Source: Pseudomonadota bacterium (GTDB lineage: Bacteria > Pseudomonadota > Gammaproteobacteria > Burkholderiales > Burkholderiaceae_B). From it: a DNA stretch of 64,000 nt. Each line of letters opens with the position of its first letter. The first letter of the stretch is position 1. The stretch lies in contig JAEXOO010000035.1 in NCBI GenBank assembly GCA_023439305.1, positions 62,001-126,000 on the forward strand, given 5' to 3'. The notes under the pieces were generated by a model, which was not told the DNA's origin, did not search any database, and saw nothing but the letters and a program-made list of their open reading frames with translations. A program made the translations under genes and the position numbers. This document shows, one piece after another, positions 50,725 to 58,522 of this stretch.

Positions 50725-51153
50725 TCGATTCGCATAAATTATCCATTAAATTAAGAACATGCGATCGGCTGTAGCGTTTTGGTACTACCCCATTTTTAAG
50801 CGTATTTCCCTTCGGGTGCGCTGCCCGCCTTCCCAACAGGCACTGGGTAAATACCGAGGCATTTTCGTGCCAGAACTTTCATAATCATCAAGTTGCTTGC
50901 GCAACCAGCCCTGGTTCCCTGAACAGGCTCATTGCACGTGGCCGCGTACCGGGTGTTTGCGACCCCCATAGGATCGTCGCCCCGCTTGATAGCTGACCCG
51001 CATCAAGCATGTGCAAGTCCGCTTCGCTCATTGGAGCAAGCACGAATCCATATAACAAGGATCGGCTGCCTTACCGGGCCCGATCCACCCTGGTGTCATA
51101 AAACTTCAACAAGAAAACGATGTAATGACGCCATACGAAAAGGAAAAAAATAC
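50725..51153 (+). ncRNA. Structured leader RNA / possible cis-regulatory or independent RNA (about 430 nt)
   Basis: Between a good promoter and the ATG at 51154 there is no gene for 430 bases. Eight local inverted repeats lie in series. GTATTTCCC 50802 pairs with GGGTAAATAC 50845 (one bulge). GGCA 50858 pairs with TGCC 50868. GTTGC 50892 pairs with GCAAC 50901. AGCC..GTTC 50907 pairs with GAAC..GGCT 50921. GCTTGAT 50984 pairs with ATCAAGC 51002. GTGC..TCC 51011 pairs with GGA..GCAC 51033. GGATCGG 51059 pairs with CCGATCC 51080. TGGTGTCAT 51091 pairs with ATGACGCCA 51125 (one wobble). No known riboswitch core was recognised. Confidence 0.5.
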
Positions 51154-51426
51154 ATGAAGAACATTTACCCAACCGGCTTGATCTCGCGTCCCGACCACAT
51201 CAGCCTGAACAAGACGGACATCCGCATCGGCGACACCGTTTACCTGCAGCCCAAGAACGGCCCGCGCATGGCCGGCACCGTCATCTTCAGTTCGCCCGTG
51301 CATGGCTGCACGACGTACACCGCCGATAGCCAGACCGAAGAACAAGGCCCCAAGGTACGCTTTCGCTTTCGCCTGCAAGACGTCCATCACGTCGCCCCGC
51401 GTCACGCGGCTCATCATCTGAACTGA
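51154..51426 (+). CDS. Small protein of unknown function (90 aa)
   Basis: I do not recognise the family. The start ATG at 51154 has AAAGGA 7-12 bases upstream, which decides it over the longer open frame. It has no signal peptide or membrane helix. It shows a possible small beta-rich core (IRIGDTVYLQPKNGPRMAGTVIFSSP) that resembles short SH3-like barrels, and a His-rich end (DVHHVAPRHAAHH). The His cluster could bind metal, but this is not established. It is preceded by a long structured leader and followed by a terminator, so it is a single-gene unit. Confidence 0.7.
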   Translation: MKNIYPTGLISRPDHISLNKTDIRIGDTVYLQPKNGPRMAGTVIFSSPVHGCTTYTADSQTEEQGPKVRFRFRLQDVHHVAPRHAAHHLN

Positions 51427-51432
51427 TACCCC

Positions 51433-51458
51433 GGCGGCCTGGTTACGGCCGCCATTTT
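51433..51458 (+). terminator. Terminator after the 90-aa gene
   Basis: Stem GGCGGCC / GGCCGCC with a 7-base loop, then ATTTTCCC. The T run is short, so strength is uncertain. Confidence 0.65.
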
Positions 51459-51596
51459 CCCTTTGCCGCCTGTCCGGGGTCACGCCATTTATTACAATAC
51501 GTAAATAAGAGACGATTTTCGTCTTACAATGGTTGCGGCTTAAAACTTACCCGGCGCCGAACGGCGTCTCTAACACGCCTACGCGCGTCCACGGCA

Positions 51597-53045
51597 ATGG
51601 GTTTTATCTCGACGCAGCTTTCCGGGCCGCGCTCTCCCGGGCAGCAGGCCGCCCTGACGGGTCTGGGCCTGTTCGCGCTCATCTACCTGATGGCTATGCT
51701 GGGCATCTCCACGCGCCGCTACGACATGCTGGCGACCTTCTGGCCGGCTGATGCCGTCTTGCTGGGACTGCTCTTGCGGCGGCGCGACTGGGGGGCTCAC
51801 CCGGCTTATTGGCTGGCGGGCGCCCTGGCCTACTTGCTGGCTGAACTGAGCAATCAGACCCCCCTTTTTATTTCAACGCTGCTGGCTCTGGCCAATATGC
51901 TCAGCGCCGGGCTGGCGTATCGCCTGATGACGCGCAGCCCGTACATCGACCTGTCACTGCGACGGCCCCAGGCGATACTGACGCTGGTGGCCTGCTGCAC
52001 CCTGACCTCGCTGGCGTCCGCCCTGCCCGGCGGCCTGGCGCATCATCTGCTTGGTGGGCACGAGCTGCCCCTGACCATTCTGTCCTGGATGATCACGGGA
52101 CTGGTTTCTTACACGGCGATTCTGCCCGTCATTCTGACGGCACCGCCCTCGCCCCTGAAAAGGTTGAGGCAGTACTGGAGCGAGCCCCATACCCTGACCC
52201 TGGCCCAACTGGCCCCGGCCGCCTTGCTGCTGCTTAGCTGCCTGCTGAGCCTGTTCATCGGTGGCCCCGGCTCGCTGGCCTTCCCTGTCCTGCCGCTGCT
52301 CTGGTGCGCGCTCAGCTACTCGCTGTTCAGCACCGCTTTACTGACCTTCTGCTATATCCTGTGGACTCTGTTCGCCGTTACTCAGCCCATAGGGCTGCTG
52401 ACAGCGGACTTCTCCACTCCCCTGGCTTCACTATCCATTCGCATCGGCATCGCTTCCATTGCGCTGGCCCCCATTACGACAGCCTGCATCATGGCGGCAC
52501 GCAACGAAGCTGTGCAGAAGCTGCAGCAGCTCGCCCTGTACGACTCCCTGACCGGCATGCTGAACAAGCCGACTTTCCATCAGCAAGGCCAGGCACTGCT
52601 GACGCATTGCCGGCTGACCAACACGCCGATCAGCGTGCTGCTCCTGGACATAGATCACTTCAAACCGGTCAACGACACCCACGGGCATCATGCCGGTGAT
52701 CAGGCTCTGGTCGCGGTGGCCCACCGGATCCTGCGCGTCTTGCGCGACACTGACCTGTGCGGCCGCCTGGGCGGCGAGGAGTTCGGCATTCTGCTGCCTG
52801 ATTGCACACCCATGCAGGCTCACGCCGTGGCTGAACGAGTCCGGCACAGCATCGCCCGTGAGCCAGTGCCGCTGGACGACGGCCAGAACCTTGATTTGAC
52901 CGCCAGTCTGGGGGTGGCCACCTTGACCTCCGTCACTCCCGATCTGAAGTCCTTGTTGCGCCAGGCTGACACGGCGCTGTATCAGGCCAAGCACGCGGGC
53001 CGTGATCGCAGTCAATCCTTCGAATGGCCGATCGCCAAGGCTTGA
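51597..53045 (+). CDS. MASE1-domain diguanylate cyclase
   Basis: Makes cyclic di-GMP. The N-terminal 280 residues contain about eight hydrophobic segments of the MASE1 sensor type. The GGDEF domain covers about 315-475 with YDSLTGMLNKPTF, LLLDIDHFKPVNDTHGH and the active-site RLGGEEF. No RxxD inhibitory-site motif is obvious just upstream of GGEEF. C-terminal DTALYQAKHAGRD is typical. The ATG at 51597 lies after a 100-base spacer that contains an imperfect hairpin (51508-51530). This is the first of two cyclases in the window. Confidence 0.9.
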   Translation: MGFISTQLSGPRSPGQQAALTGLGLFALIYLMAMLGISTRRYDMLATFWPADAVLLGLLLRRRDWGAHPAYWLAGALAYLLAELSNQTPLFISTLLALANMLSAGLAYRLMTRSPYIDLSLRRPQAILTLVACCTLTSLASALPGGLAHHLLGGHELPLTILSWMITGLVSYTAILPVILTAPPSPLKRLRQYWSEPHTLTLAQLAPAALLLLSCLLSLFIGGPGSLAFPVLPLLWCALSYSLFSTALLTFCYILWTLFAVTQPIGLLTADFSTPLASLSIRIGIASIALAPITTACIMAARNEAVQKLQQLALYDSLTGMLNKPTFHQQGQALLTHCRLTNTPISVLLLDIDHFKPVNDTHGHHAGDQALVAVAHRILRVLRDTDLCGRLGGEEFGILLPDCTPMQAHAVAERVRHSIAREPVPLDDGQNLDLTASLGVATLTSVTPDLKSLLRQADTALYQAKHAGRDRSQSFEWPIAKA

Positions 53046-53102
53046 CGAGAACCGTTACAAACCCAATACTTATGTATCAATCCGAAACCCAAGGAACGAT
53101 AC

Positions 53103-53327
53103 ATGCCACAGGTTCAAAGCTCGACCTTGTGCGATGCTTGCCTGCAATTGCCCCAAGGCCTGACCACCACGGATCCTCACCCCGACCTGCGACTGATCGG
53201 TCAGCACCCGCCCGGCCGGGACGGTTCGCACGAAACCCAGTTTCGCTGCATACGCTGCCAGACCCATTGGCTGCTGCGCACCAATCGCTGGGGCGTCCCT
53301 GAAGGCTTCCGCCTCAAGCCGCTGTAA
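53103..53327 (+). CDS. Small zinc-ribbon-like protein (74 aa)
   Basis: Function unknown. Two CxxC knuckles, CDACLQLP near residue 10 and CIRCQTHW near residue 49, fit a zinc ribbon. The middle is Pro/His-rich, and the C-terminus LLRTNRWGVPEGFRLKPL is basic. No ribosome site stands out. The frame is short and does not overlap another gene, and the conserved Cys pairs argue it is real. Confidence 0.6.
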   Translation: MPQVQSSTLCDACLQLPQGLTTTDPHPDLRLIGQHPPGRDGSHETQFRCIRCQTHWLLRTNRWGVPEGFRLKPL

Positions 53328-53337
53328 GCTCTCCCAC

Positions 53338-53360
53338 TTATCCACAGAAAATGTGGGTAA
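53338..53360. promoter_or_regulatory. Pair of inverted DnaA-box-like nonamers
   Basis: TTATCCACA (53338-53346) is a perfect match to TTATNCACA. TGTGGGTAA (53352-53360) is an inverted copy differing at one base. They lie in the space between the zinc-ribbon gene and exoX. Confidence 0.5.
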
Positions 53361-53520
53361 CCCTGGGGAGAATTCCCACCCCTTGCCTCACAAGCGGCCA
53401 AGCACAAGGGTCAGCTCCGTCCCTCATCGCTCATGGCACTGTTTGACCATCTGTGGGCCAAGTAGGCAAAGCGCAACGCTTGCACTACCATGACTGTTTT
53501 GCCTGCGACTCATTTCACGT

Positions 53521-54183
53521 ATGTCTGCCCTGCTGTTTGATACCGAAACCACTGGCACTGCCCAGCCGCAAATCATTGAAGCGGCCTGGCTGCGTCTGAA
53601 CAACCCTGTATTCCTGCTTGTCGAAGAAGAATTCGAGCAACGCTACCGTCCCGACGAAGCCATCACCCTAGGGGCGCTGGCCACGCATCACATCTACGAT
53701 GAAGAACTGCAGGACTGCCCCTCGCATACCCAATTCGCCCTGCCTGCCGACACCGAGTACCTGATCGGCCACAATGTGGACTACGACTGGGGCTGTGCCG
53801 GTCAGCCGGCTGTCAAGCGCATCTGCACGCTGGCCCTGGCGCGACACCTGCTGCCCGGCCTGGACAGCTACAGCCAATCGGCTCTGGTCTACCACATCGA
53901 CCGCAAGAACGCGCGCGAACGGCTGCGCCAGGCACACTCCGCCTTGGCCGATGTACGCAACTGCCTGGCCTTGCTTCAGTTTCTGCTTGGCTATACGCGT
54001 AATATCCAGACCTGGGAACAGCTCTGGCAGCTATCGGAAAAAGCCCGTATCCCGACCGTGCTGCGCTTTGGCAAACACAAGGGCATGGCCATCGCCGACG
54101 TCCCCCAGGACTACAAGAACTGGCTGCTGCGCCAGCCCGATCTGGACCCCTACCTGATCAAGGCCCTGAAAGGCGAAGCCTGA
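53521..54183 (+). CDS. exoX: Exodeoxyribonuclease X-like DEDD exonuclease
   Basis: 3'-5' exonuclease of the DnaQ-like DEDDh family, 220 residues, exactly ExoX size. Catalytic residues are visible in FDTETTG (Asp, Glu), HNVDYDWG (Asp) and HSALADVRNC (His and Asp). The C-terminal VLRFGKHKGMAIADVPQDYKNWLL matches the C-terminal element of E. coli ExoX. ExoX assists methyl-directed mismatch repair and recombination, in which UvrD also acts. The ATG at 53521 is the first Met. Confidence 0.88.
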   Translation: MSALLFDTETTGTAQPQIIEAAWLRLNNPVFLLVEEEFEQRYRPDEAITLGALATHHIYDEELQDCPSHTQFALPADTEYLIGHNVDYDWGCAGQPAVKRICTLALARHLLPGLDSYSQSALVYHIDRKNARERLRQAHSALADVRNCLALLQFLLGYTRNIQTWEQLWQLSEKARIPTVLRFGKHKGMAIADVPQDYKNWLLRQPDLDPYLIKALKGEA

Positions 54184-54265
54184 CCGCCTCTCGATATCCC
54201 TAATAGAGGCCTCGCGGTTTTTGCCCAACCATAGGAGCTCCTGCAAGCACTTCATGAGGTGGCCA

Positions 54266-54532
54266 ATGACCGAGGTTTCATACGTCACGAAAGATATGAG
54301 TCGGGACCCCTACGAACGCATCACGCATCTGGGGGGCGCAGGCTGGCAACGCCCGCAGCCTGAGGTTGTGCAACGGATAGAGCAAGGCCTGGAGGACTAT
54401 CACATCCTCTTGAATGGCGCCCCCACGCGACTGGTGGTGGCGCTCAGCCGCTTTGGCGCCAAGTACCTGAAGGCTGAGATCGAAGGTGAGGAGCCCCACT
54501 TCCTGCTGAGCTTGCCCGCCGCGCCGGGATAA
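54266..54532 (+). CDS. DUF3892-like small protein
   Basis: Function unknown. The 88 residues show ITHLGGAGWQRPQPEVVQRIEQG and a hydrophilic, mixed alpha/beta C-terminus. This resembles DUF3892 proteins, which usually begin with xxxYVTxDxxxxxYERIxHLGG. GAGGTGG precedes the ATG at 54266; an ATG four codons earlier is less well placed. No signal peptide is present. It is 82 bases downstream of exoX on the same strand and may be transcribed with it. Confidence 0.7.
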   Translation: MTEVSYVTKDMSRDPYERITHLGGAGWQRPQPEVVQRIEQGLEDYHILLNGAPTRLVVALSRFGAKYLKAEIEGEEPHFLLSLPAAPG

Positions 54533-54565
54533 GAACGGATTGCTGGACCGGACGTATTAAGACAT

Positions 54566-54594
54566 AAAAAAACGCGGCTGAGCCGCGTTTTTTC
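54566..54594. terminator. Bidirectional terminator between the DUF3892 and binding-protein genes
   Basis: Perfect 8-bp stem AACGCGGC / GCCGCGTT with a TGA loop, a run of A before and T after, usable by both converging transcripts. Confidence 0.9.
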
Positions 54595-54609
54595 TTGCCT
54601 ATACCACCT

Positions 54610-55758
54610 TTACTTGACCAGGCGCCACTGCCCGTTCTGCACCGTGATGAGCTCTCGTCCGCGCTCGTCAAAGCCGCTGTGATCCTCGGGCGACATGGTG
54701 TAGACCCCTTGCGTCGCCACCAAGTCGCGCGTCTGCTCCAGGGCATCGCGCAAGGCGGCGCGAAACTCCGGCGTGCCTGGCTTGGCCTTGGCGGCCGCCA
54801 AGGGAATGGCTTTTTCCAACAGCAAGCCCGCGTCGTACACATTGGCTCCGAAGGTGGCCGGCGCCGTGCCGTACTTGGCGGTATAGCGCTGGATGTAATC
54901 CTGAGCGATGGGCTTGGACGGATTGCTGTCGGCGATTTCCGGCAGCACCAGCATCAGGCTGGCCGCCAGGATAGTGCCCTCCACCTGCTCGCCGCCCAGT
55001 TGCAGAAAGGCGGGCAAAGCGGCGCCATGGGTCTGGTAGATCTGCCCCTTGTAGCCCTGCTTGACCAGGGTGACCTGCGGCAGCACCGCCGCCGCGCCCG
55101 TGCCGGCCACCAGCACGGCATCGGGCTTGGCCGCATAGATCTTCAAAGCCTGGCCGGTGACGGACGTGTCCGAACGCACATAGCGCTCAGTCGCCACCAG
55201 CTGGATATGGTTCTTGGCGGCCAGATCCTTGAAAACATTCAACCAGCTCTCGCCGTAGGCGTCGTTGAAGCCTAGAAAAGCGGCGGTCTTGACCCCATGA
55301 TCGACCATGTGCTTGACCAGGGCGGCCGCAATAATGTCGTCGTTCTGGGTAGTCTTGAAGACCCATTTTTTCTGTTCAGTCATGGGCAGCACGACCGACG
55401 CCGCCCCCACGGGCGCCAGAACGGGCGTACCCGAATCCGCCGCAAACTGAATAATGCCCATGGCGTTGGGCGAGCCGGTCGGTCCGATCAAGGCATCGAT
55501 CTTGTCCTCGGAGATCATCTTCTTGAACAGCGTCACAGTCTGGTTCGGATCGCTGGCGTCGTCCATGGACACATATTCCACGGTCAGGTCGCCCACCTTG
55601 GTCGGCAGCAGGGGAACCGTGTTGCGCTGCGGCAAGCCAACCACGGCCGTCGGGCCGGTCGCCGAGGCAATCACCCCGATCTTTACCTGAGAATGGGCCG
55701 GTGCGGACAGAGCGGCCAGCAGGACGGATGCGACAAGTACAGTTCGAGTCAGCTTCAT
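54610..55758 (-). CDS. ABC transporter periplasmic binding protein (LivK-like), orphan
   Basis: A 382-residue binding protein of the Peripla_BP_6 family. The signal peptide TRTVLVASVLLAALSAPAHS is followed by QVKIGVIASATGPTAVVGLPQRN. GPTGSPNAMGI, KWVFKTTQNDDIIAAAL and GVKTAAFLGFNDAYGESWL are typical of amino-acid or aromatic-acid binding members. No permease or ATPase genes lie beside it, so it probably works with a remote transporter, or with the liv system at 13-18 kb. The ATG at 55758 lacks a clear ribosome site. Confidence 0.85.
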   Translation of the reverse strand: MKLTRTVLVASVLLAALSAPAHSQVKIGVIASATGPTAVVGLPQRNTVPLLPTKVGDLTVEYVSMDDASDPNQTVTLFKKMISEDKIDALIGPTGSPNAMGIIQFAADSGTPVLAPVGAASVVLPMTEQKKWVFKTTQNDDIIAAALVKHMVDHGVKTAAFLGFNDAYGESWLNVFKDLAAKNHIQLVATERYVRSDTSVTGQALKIYAAKPDAVLVAGTGAAAVLPQVTLVKQGYKGQIYQTHGAALPAFLQLGGEQVEGTILAASLMLVLPEIADSNPSKPIAQDYIQRYTAKYGTAPATFGANVYDAGLLLEKAIPLAAAKAKPGTPEFRAALRDALEQTRDLVATQGVYTMSPEDHSGFDERGRELITVQNGQWRLVK

Positions 55759-55970
55759 GGTTTTATTTGGAACCGCCAGAGCGGCTCTTCCCCCTAAAAG
55801 TCGGCGCATGCACCGGTGTGGACAGATCAGCGCATAAGATACCAAATTCAGCCCCGCCTCGGGCGTCACACACGCACAAGCCATCGGGCAGGTCTGCTTA
55901 CAATTGCTGCTGGGAGCGCTTTGGAAAGTAGTTTATAACTAGCCTACTGTTTATTACCAAGAGGCACTCC

Positions 55971-56678
55971 ATGTCACTCCAGCAACTGCTGCAACAAATC
56001 ATGCAGAGCAGCCAAGGCGCCGCATCCTCTGGCCGACCCGGTCAAGGCGGACTGGGACAGAAGATCAGCGAACAAGCCTCGGGCTTCGGCGGCGGAGCCG
56101 TTGTGGGCGGCCTGCTCGGCCTGCTGCTGGGCAATAAGAAATTCCGCAAAATGGGAGGCTCCATGGCTGGCTATGGCGGCGCCGCCGCCCTGGGAGCCCT
56201 GGCCCTGAAGGTCTACCAGAACTGGCAGACGCAAAATGCCGGACAGGATCAACAGCCAACACCCGTACAAGCGGTGCCGGTCGCTCCGCTGCCGCTTCAA
56301 AATGCGCCCTCGTCGGCCGCCGACACTCATGCCATGGTGATCCTGGCGGCCCTGGTCTCTGCCGCCAAGGCTGACGGCCACATCGGCGAACCCGAGCGCC
56401 AACTGATCGAAGGCGAAATCGCCAAACTGCCCGCTCCTGAACAGGCGCGGATGTGGCTGTCCAAAGAAGTGCTCAAGCCCGTGGACCCCCAGGCTGTCGC
56501 CAGCCTGGCCCAGACGCCCGAGATGGCCGCCGAAATCTATCTGGCCAGCCTGGTCGCCATCGACGAGCAAAGCTATATGGAGCGCGCCTATCTGGACGAA
56601 CTGGCCCGCCTGATGTCCTTGCCCGACTCGCTGCGCAAAAGCCTGGAGAACCAGTTGCAGCCGCAGGCGCAAACGTAA
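55971..56678 (+). CDS. DUF533/YebE-family (TerB-like) protein
   Basis: Function unknown. The 235-residue protein has a glycine-rich hydrophobic segment (GGGAVVGGLLGLLLGNKKFRKMG) near residues 36-58 and a second at about 65-80. The C-terminal 120 residues (HAMVILAALVSAAKADGHIGEPERQLIEGEI) form the TerB-like helical domain with acidic metal-coordinating residues. The family is linked to envelope stress in E. coli. AGAGGC precedes the ATG by 7 bases. Confidence 0.85.
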   Translation: MSLQQLLQQIMQSSQGAASSGRPGQGGLGQKISEQASGFGGGAVVGGLLGLLLGNKKFRKMGGSMAGYGGAAALGALALKVYQNWQTQNAGQDQQPTPVQAVPVAPLPLQNAPSSAADTHAMVILAALVSAAKADGHIGEPERQLIEGEIAKLPAPEQARMWLSKEVLKPVDPQAVASLAQTPEMAAEIYLASLVAIDEQSYMERAYLDELARLMSLPDSLRKSLENQLQPQAQT

Positions 56679-56788
56679 GGCTTGGTCAAGAAGGCTTGCA
56701 TGGGCAAAGCGGCTCGCCCAGAATGCAGGCCTGCGTTTCCCTGGATGAACGAATCACCCATCCTGATGACACTACAAGGAAAAAACCC

Positions 56789-57607
56789 ATGAAAAAAACC
56801 CTGACATTGGCTGCCGGTTCATTGGCATTAATGGGTCTGGTGGCCTGCACGGCCCCGCAATCCGCGTCTGACACCCCTGTTTCGAAACGTCAAATGGATA
56901 AAGAGATCTCGCTTGAAGCCTATCACTGGCGCCTGTTCGCCGCCGCCGACAAGTCCGGCCAACCGCTGCCTGCGATTCCCGGCGCCGACGGCAAGCAGGT
57001 CACGCTGAACTTCACCGACCGTCAGGTATCTGTAGACGGCCTGTGCAATCTGATGAGCGGCGGCTACACCGTCAATGGCTCCAAAATCAGCATTACACAG
57101 CCCGTCAGCACCATGAAGGCGTGCATGGACGAAACCCTGATGCGCAACGAACACGAAGTCGGCAAGCTGCTGCCGACGGCGTCCGAATGGAATATGGCCA
57201 AGGCCGACTCCGCCCCTGACAACCCTGCCCCGGTACTGACGCTGACCTTCAAGGACGGCAGCAAATGGCGCATGAAAGGCGAGCCCACGGCCAACACCCG
57301 CTACGGCAGCGAACCCCAGCGCGTCTTCCTGGAAGTCGCCGCTCAGCGCGAGGCATGCTCGCACCCGCTGATCCCCAATTATCAGTGCCTGAAAGTGCGC
57401 GAGATTCAGTATGGTGAAAACGGTATGAAGACCGGCACCGGCGAATGGATGTACTACTACGGCGACATTGAAGGCTATACGCACCAGCCCGGCGTACGCA
57501 ATGTGCTGCGCCTGAATCGCTACACCTTGCAGAACGTGCCGGCCGACGCATCGAACCGCGCCGACGTCCTGGACATGGTTGTCGAGAGCGAAGTCGTACG
57601 CCCTTGA
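56789..57607 (+). CDS. META-domain / DUF4377 lipoprotein
   Basis: Probably an outer-membrane lipoprotein. The signal peptide ends with lipobox LVAC and acylated Cys20. A META domain (HslJ-like) spans about 40-160 (YHWRLFAAADKSGQPLPAI, VDGLCNLMSGGYTVNG and MKACMDETLMRNEHE). A DUF4377-like domain follows (about 175-272, VFLEVAAQREACSHPLIPNYQCLKVREIQY). AAGGA stands before the ATG. META-domain proteins have been linked to heat or antibiotic stress, but the role here is unknown. Strong terminator after. Confidence 0.85.
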   Translation: MKKTLTLAAGSLALMGLVACTAPQSASDTPVSKRQMDKEISLEAYHWRLFAAADKSGQPLPAIPGADGKQVTLNFTDRQVSVDGLCNLMSGGYTVNGSKISITQPVSTMKACMDETLMRNEHEVGKLLPTASEWNMAKADSAPDNPAPVLTLTFKDGSKWRMKGEPTANTRYGSEPQRVFLEVAAQREACSHPLIPNYQCLKVREIQYGENGMKTGTGEWMYYYGDIEGYTHQPGVRNVLRLNRYTLQNVPADASNRADVLDMVVESEVVRP

Positions 57608-57632
57608 ACGGCACCTGCTGCATGAAGTTCCG

Positions 57633-57658
57633 ACCGGCCTGCGGGCCGGTTTTTTTTC
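57633..57658 (+). terminator. Terminator of the META lipoprotein gene
   Basis: Perfect 7-bp stem ACCGGCC / GGCCGGT with a 4-base loop and eight T. Confidence 0.92.
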
Positions 57659-57699
57659 GCCTGCGCCCTGCGCTGATCGCAGCGTCCTGCAGGCGACAT

Positions 57700-57882
57700 G
57701 GTAACCATACGGTACAAAGACCTTGAAAACAGCGGCACCGGCCATGAATGGTTACGCAATGCCCGGTTCCGACACACCCCAAGTCCAGGCCGCACCTTTA
57801 GTATGAAACTCACTCCGGGCGTAAGCATTCACCTCCCCGTACGTCCGGCTTCAGGTCCCCCTCGCTTTGGGGGACTTTTTTT
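57700..57882 (+). ncRNA. Candidate small RNA between two terminators
   Basis: After the META terminator there is a gene-free stretch that ends with a second plus-strand terminator: GTCCCCC / GGGGGAC (57855-57875) and seven T. The stretch also has the inverted pair GTAACCAT (57701-57708) and ATGGTTAC (57748-57755), which could form the stem of a transcript. The T run is on the plus strand only, so this terminator does not serve the DMT gene on the other strand. No good promoter was recognised. Confidence 0.4.
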
Positions 57883-57886
57883 GCGC

Positions 57887-58231
57887 TTACTTCAGCGGCC
57901 CGTAGAACACGAAAAAAGCGCCGGCGCAGATCAAGGCAAAACCCACAACGTGATTCAGGGTGAAGCTCTCTTTCAAGTACAGAACCGAGAACACGGCGAA
58001 CACCACCAGCGTGATGACCTCCTGCATGGTCTTGAGCTGAGCTGCCGTGTAGACGCTGTGGCCCAGGCGGTTCGCCGGAACCGCCAAGCAGTATTCCACC
58101 AAGGCGATGGCCCAGCTGATCAGCACAACCTTGAGCAAAGGGCTATGGGGAAACTTCAGGTGGCCATACCAGGCGATGGTCATGAAGACATTGGATGCCA
58201 GCAGCATCAGGACAGGCAGGACTTTGGCCAT
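57887..58231 (-). CDS. DUF486 family, small DMT-type membrane protein
   Basis: A 114-residue protein with four hydrophobic segments (LPVLMLLASNVFMTIAWYGHL, VVLISWAIALVEYCLAVPAN, VITLVVFAVFSVLYL and VVGFALICAGAFFVFYGPL). The family (DUF486) is distantly related to small drug/metabolite transporters such as EmrE. Substrate unknown. A Glu in the second helix region (ALVEYCLAVP) sits where transporters of this size often keep an essential acidic residue. Single gene. Confidence 0.85.
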   Translation of the reverse strand: MAKVLPVLMLLASNVFMTIAWYGHLKFPHSPLLKVVLISWAIALVEYCLAVPANRLGHSVYTAAQLKTMQEVITLVVFAVFSVLYLKESFTLNHVVGFALICAGAFFVFYGPLK

Positions 58232-58351
58232 ATTTCACGTAGAGCAAGACGAGCGGCCGCAACCGCAACCGCGCCAGTGTAGCGCCTGTTCGCGTCCAGT
58301 GCCGCCTGCCACTGACGATAGAGGCTCTTGGCCAGGCAGTCACCTGTCGAT

Positions 58352-58369
58352 TGTTCCTTAAATAGAACA
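58352..58369. promoter_or_regulatory. LysR-type palindrome upstream of the isochorismatase-like gene
   Basis: TGTTC (58352-58356) and GAACA (58365-58369) with an A/T-rich centre, TGTTCCTTAAATAGAACA. The T-N11-A core fits LysR-type regulators. It lies about 155 bases before the hydrolase ATG and about 120 bases before the DMT start. A TATGAT -10 (58414-58419) without a good -35 follows, as expected for an activated promoter. No regulator gene is adjacent. Confidence 0.45.
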
Positions 58370-58522
58370 CTGCTGGTCATTCTCAGGGACTACCGCTGAC
58401 CACAGGCGCTGTCTATGATGACTTCACTCCCCTCAGATCGATCCAAGCAGACCGACTCTGAAAGGGGATCACCCTGAACCCTGATGACGGTTGCTGTCAT
58501 CTCACACCCTGGAGTCAACGAC

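Noticed and set aside
50725..51153. Known riboswitch or 6S, tmRNA, SRP or RNase P RNA
   Set aside because: I looked for the conserved cores (TPP, cobalamin, glycine, SAH, guanidine, fluoride, yybP-ykoY; tmRNA tag and 3' end; SRP GGAAGCAG loop; RNase P GAGGAAAGTC) and found none.
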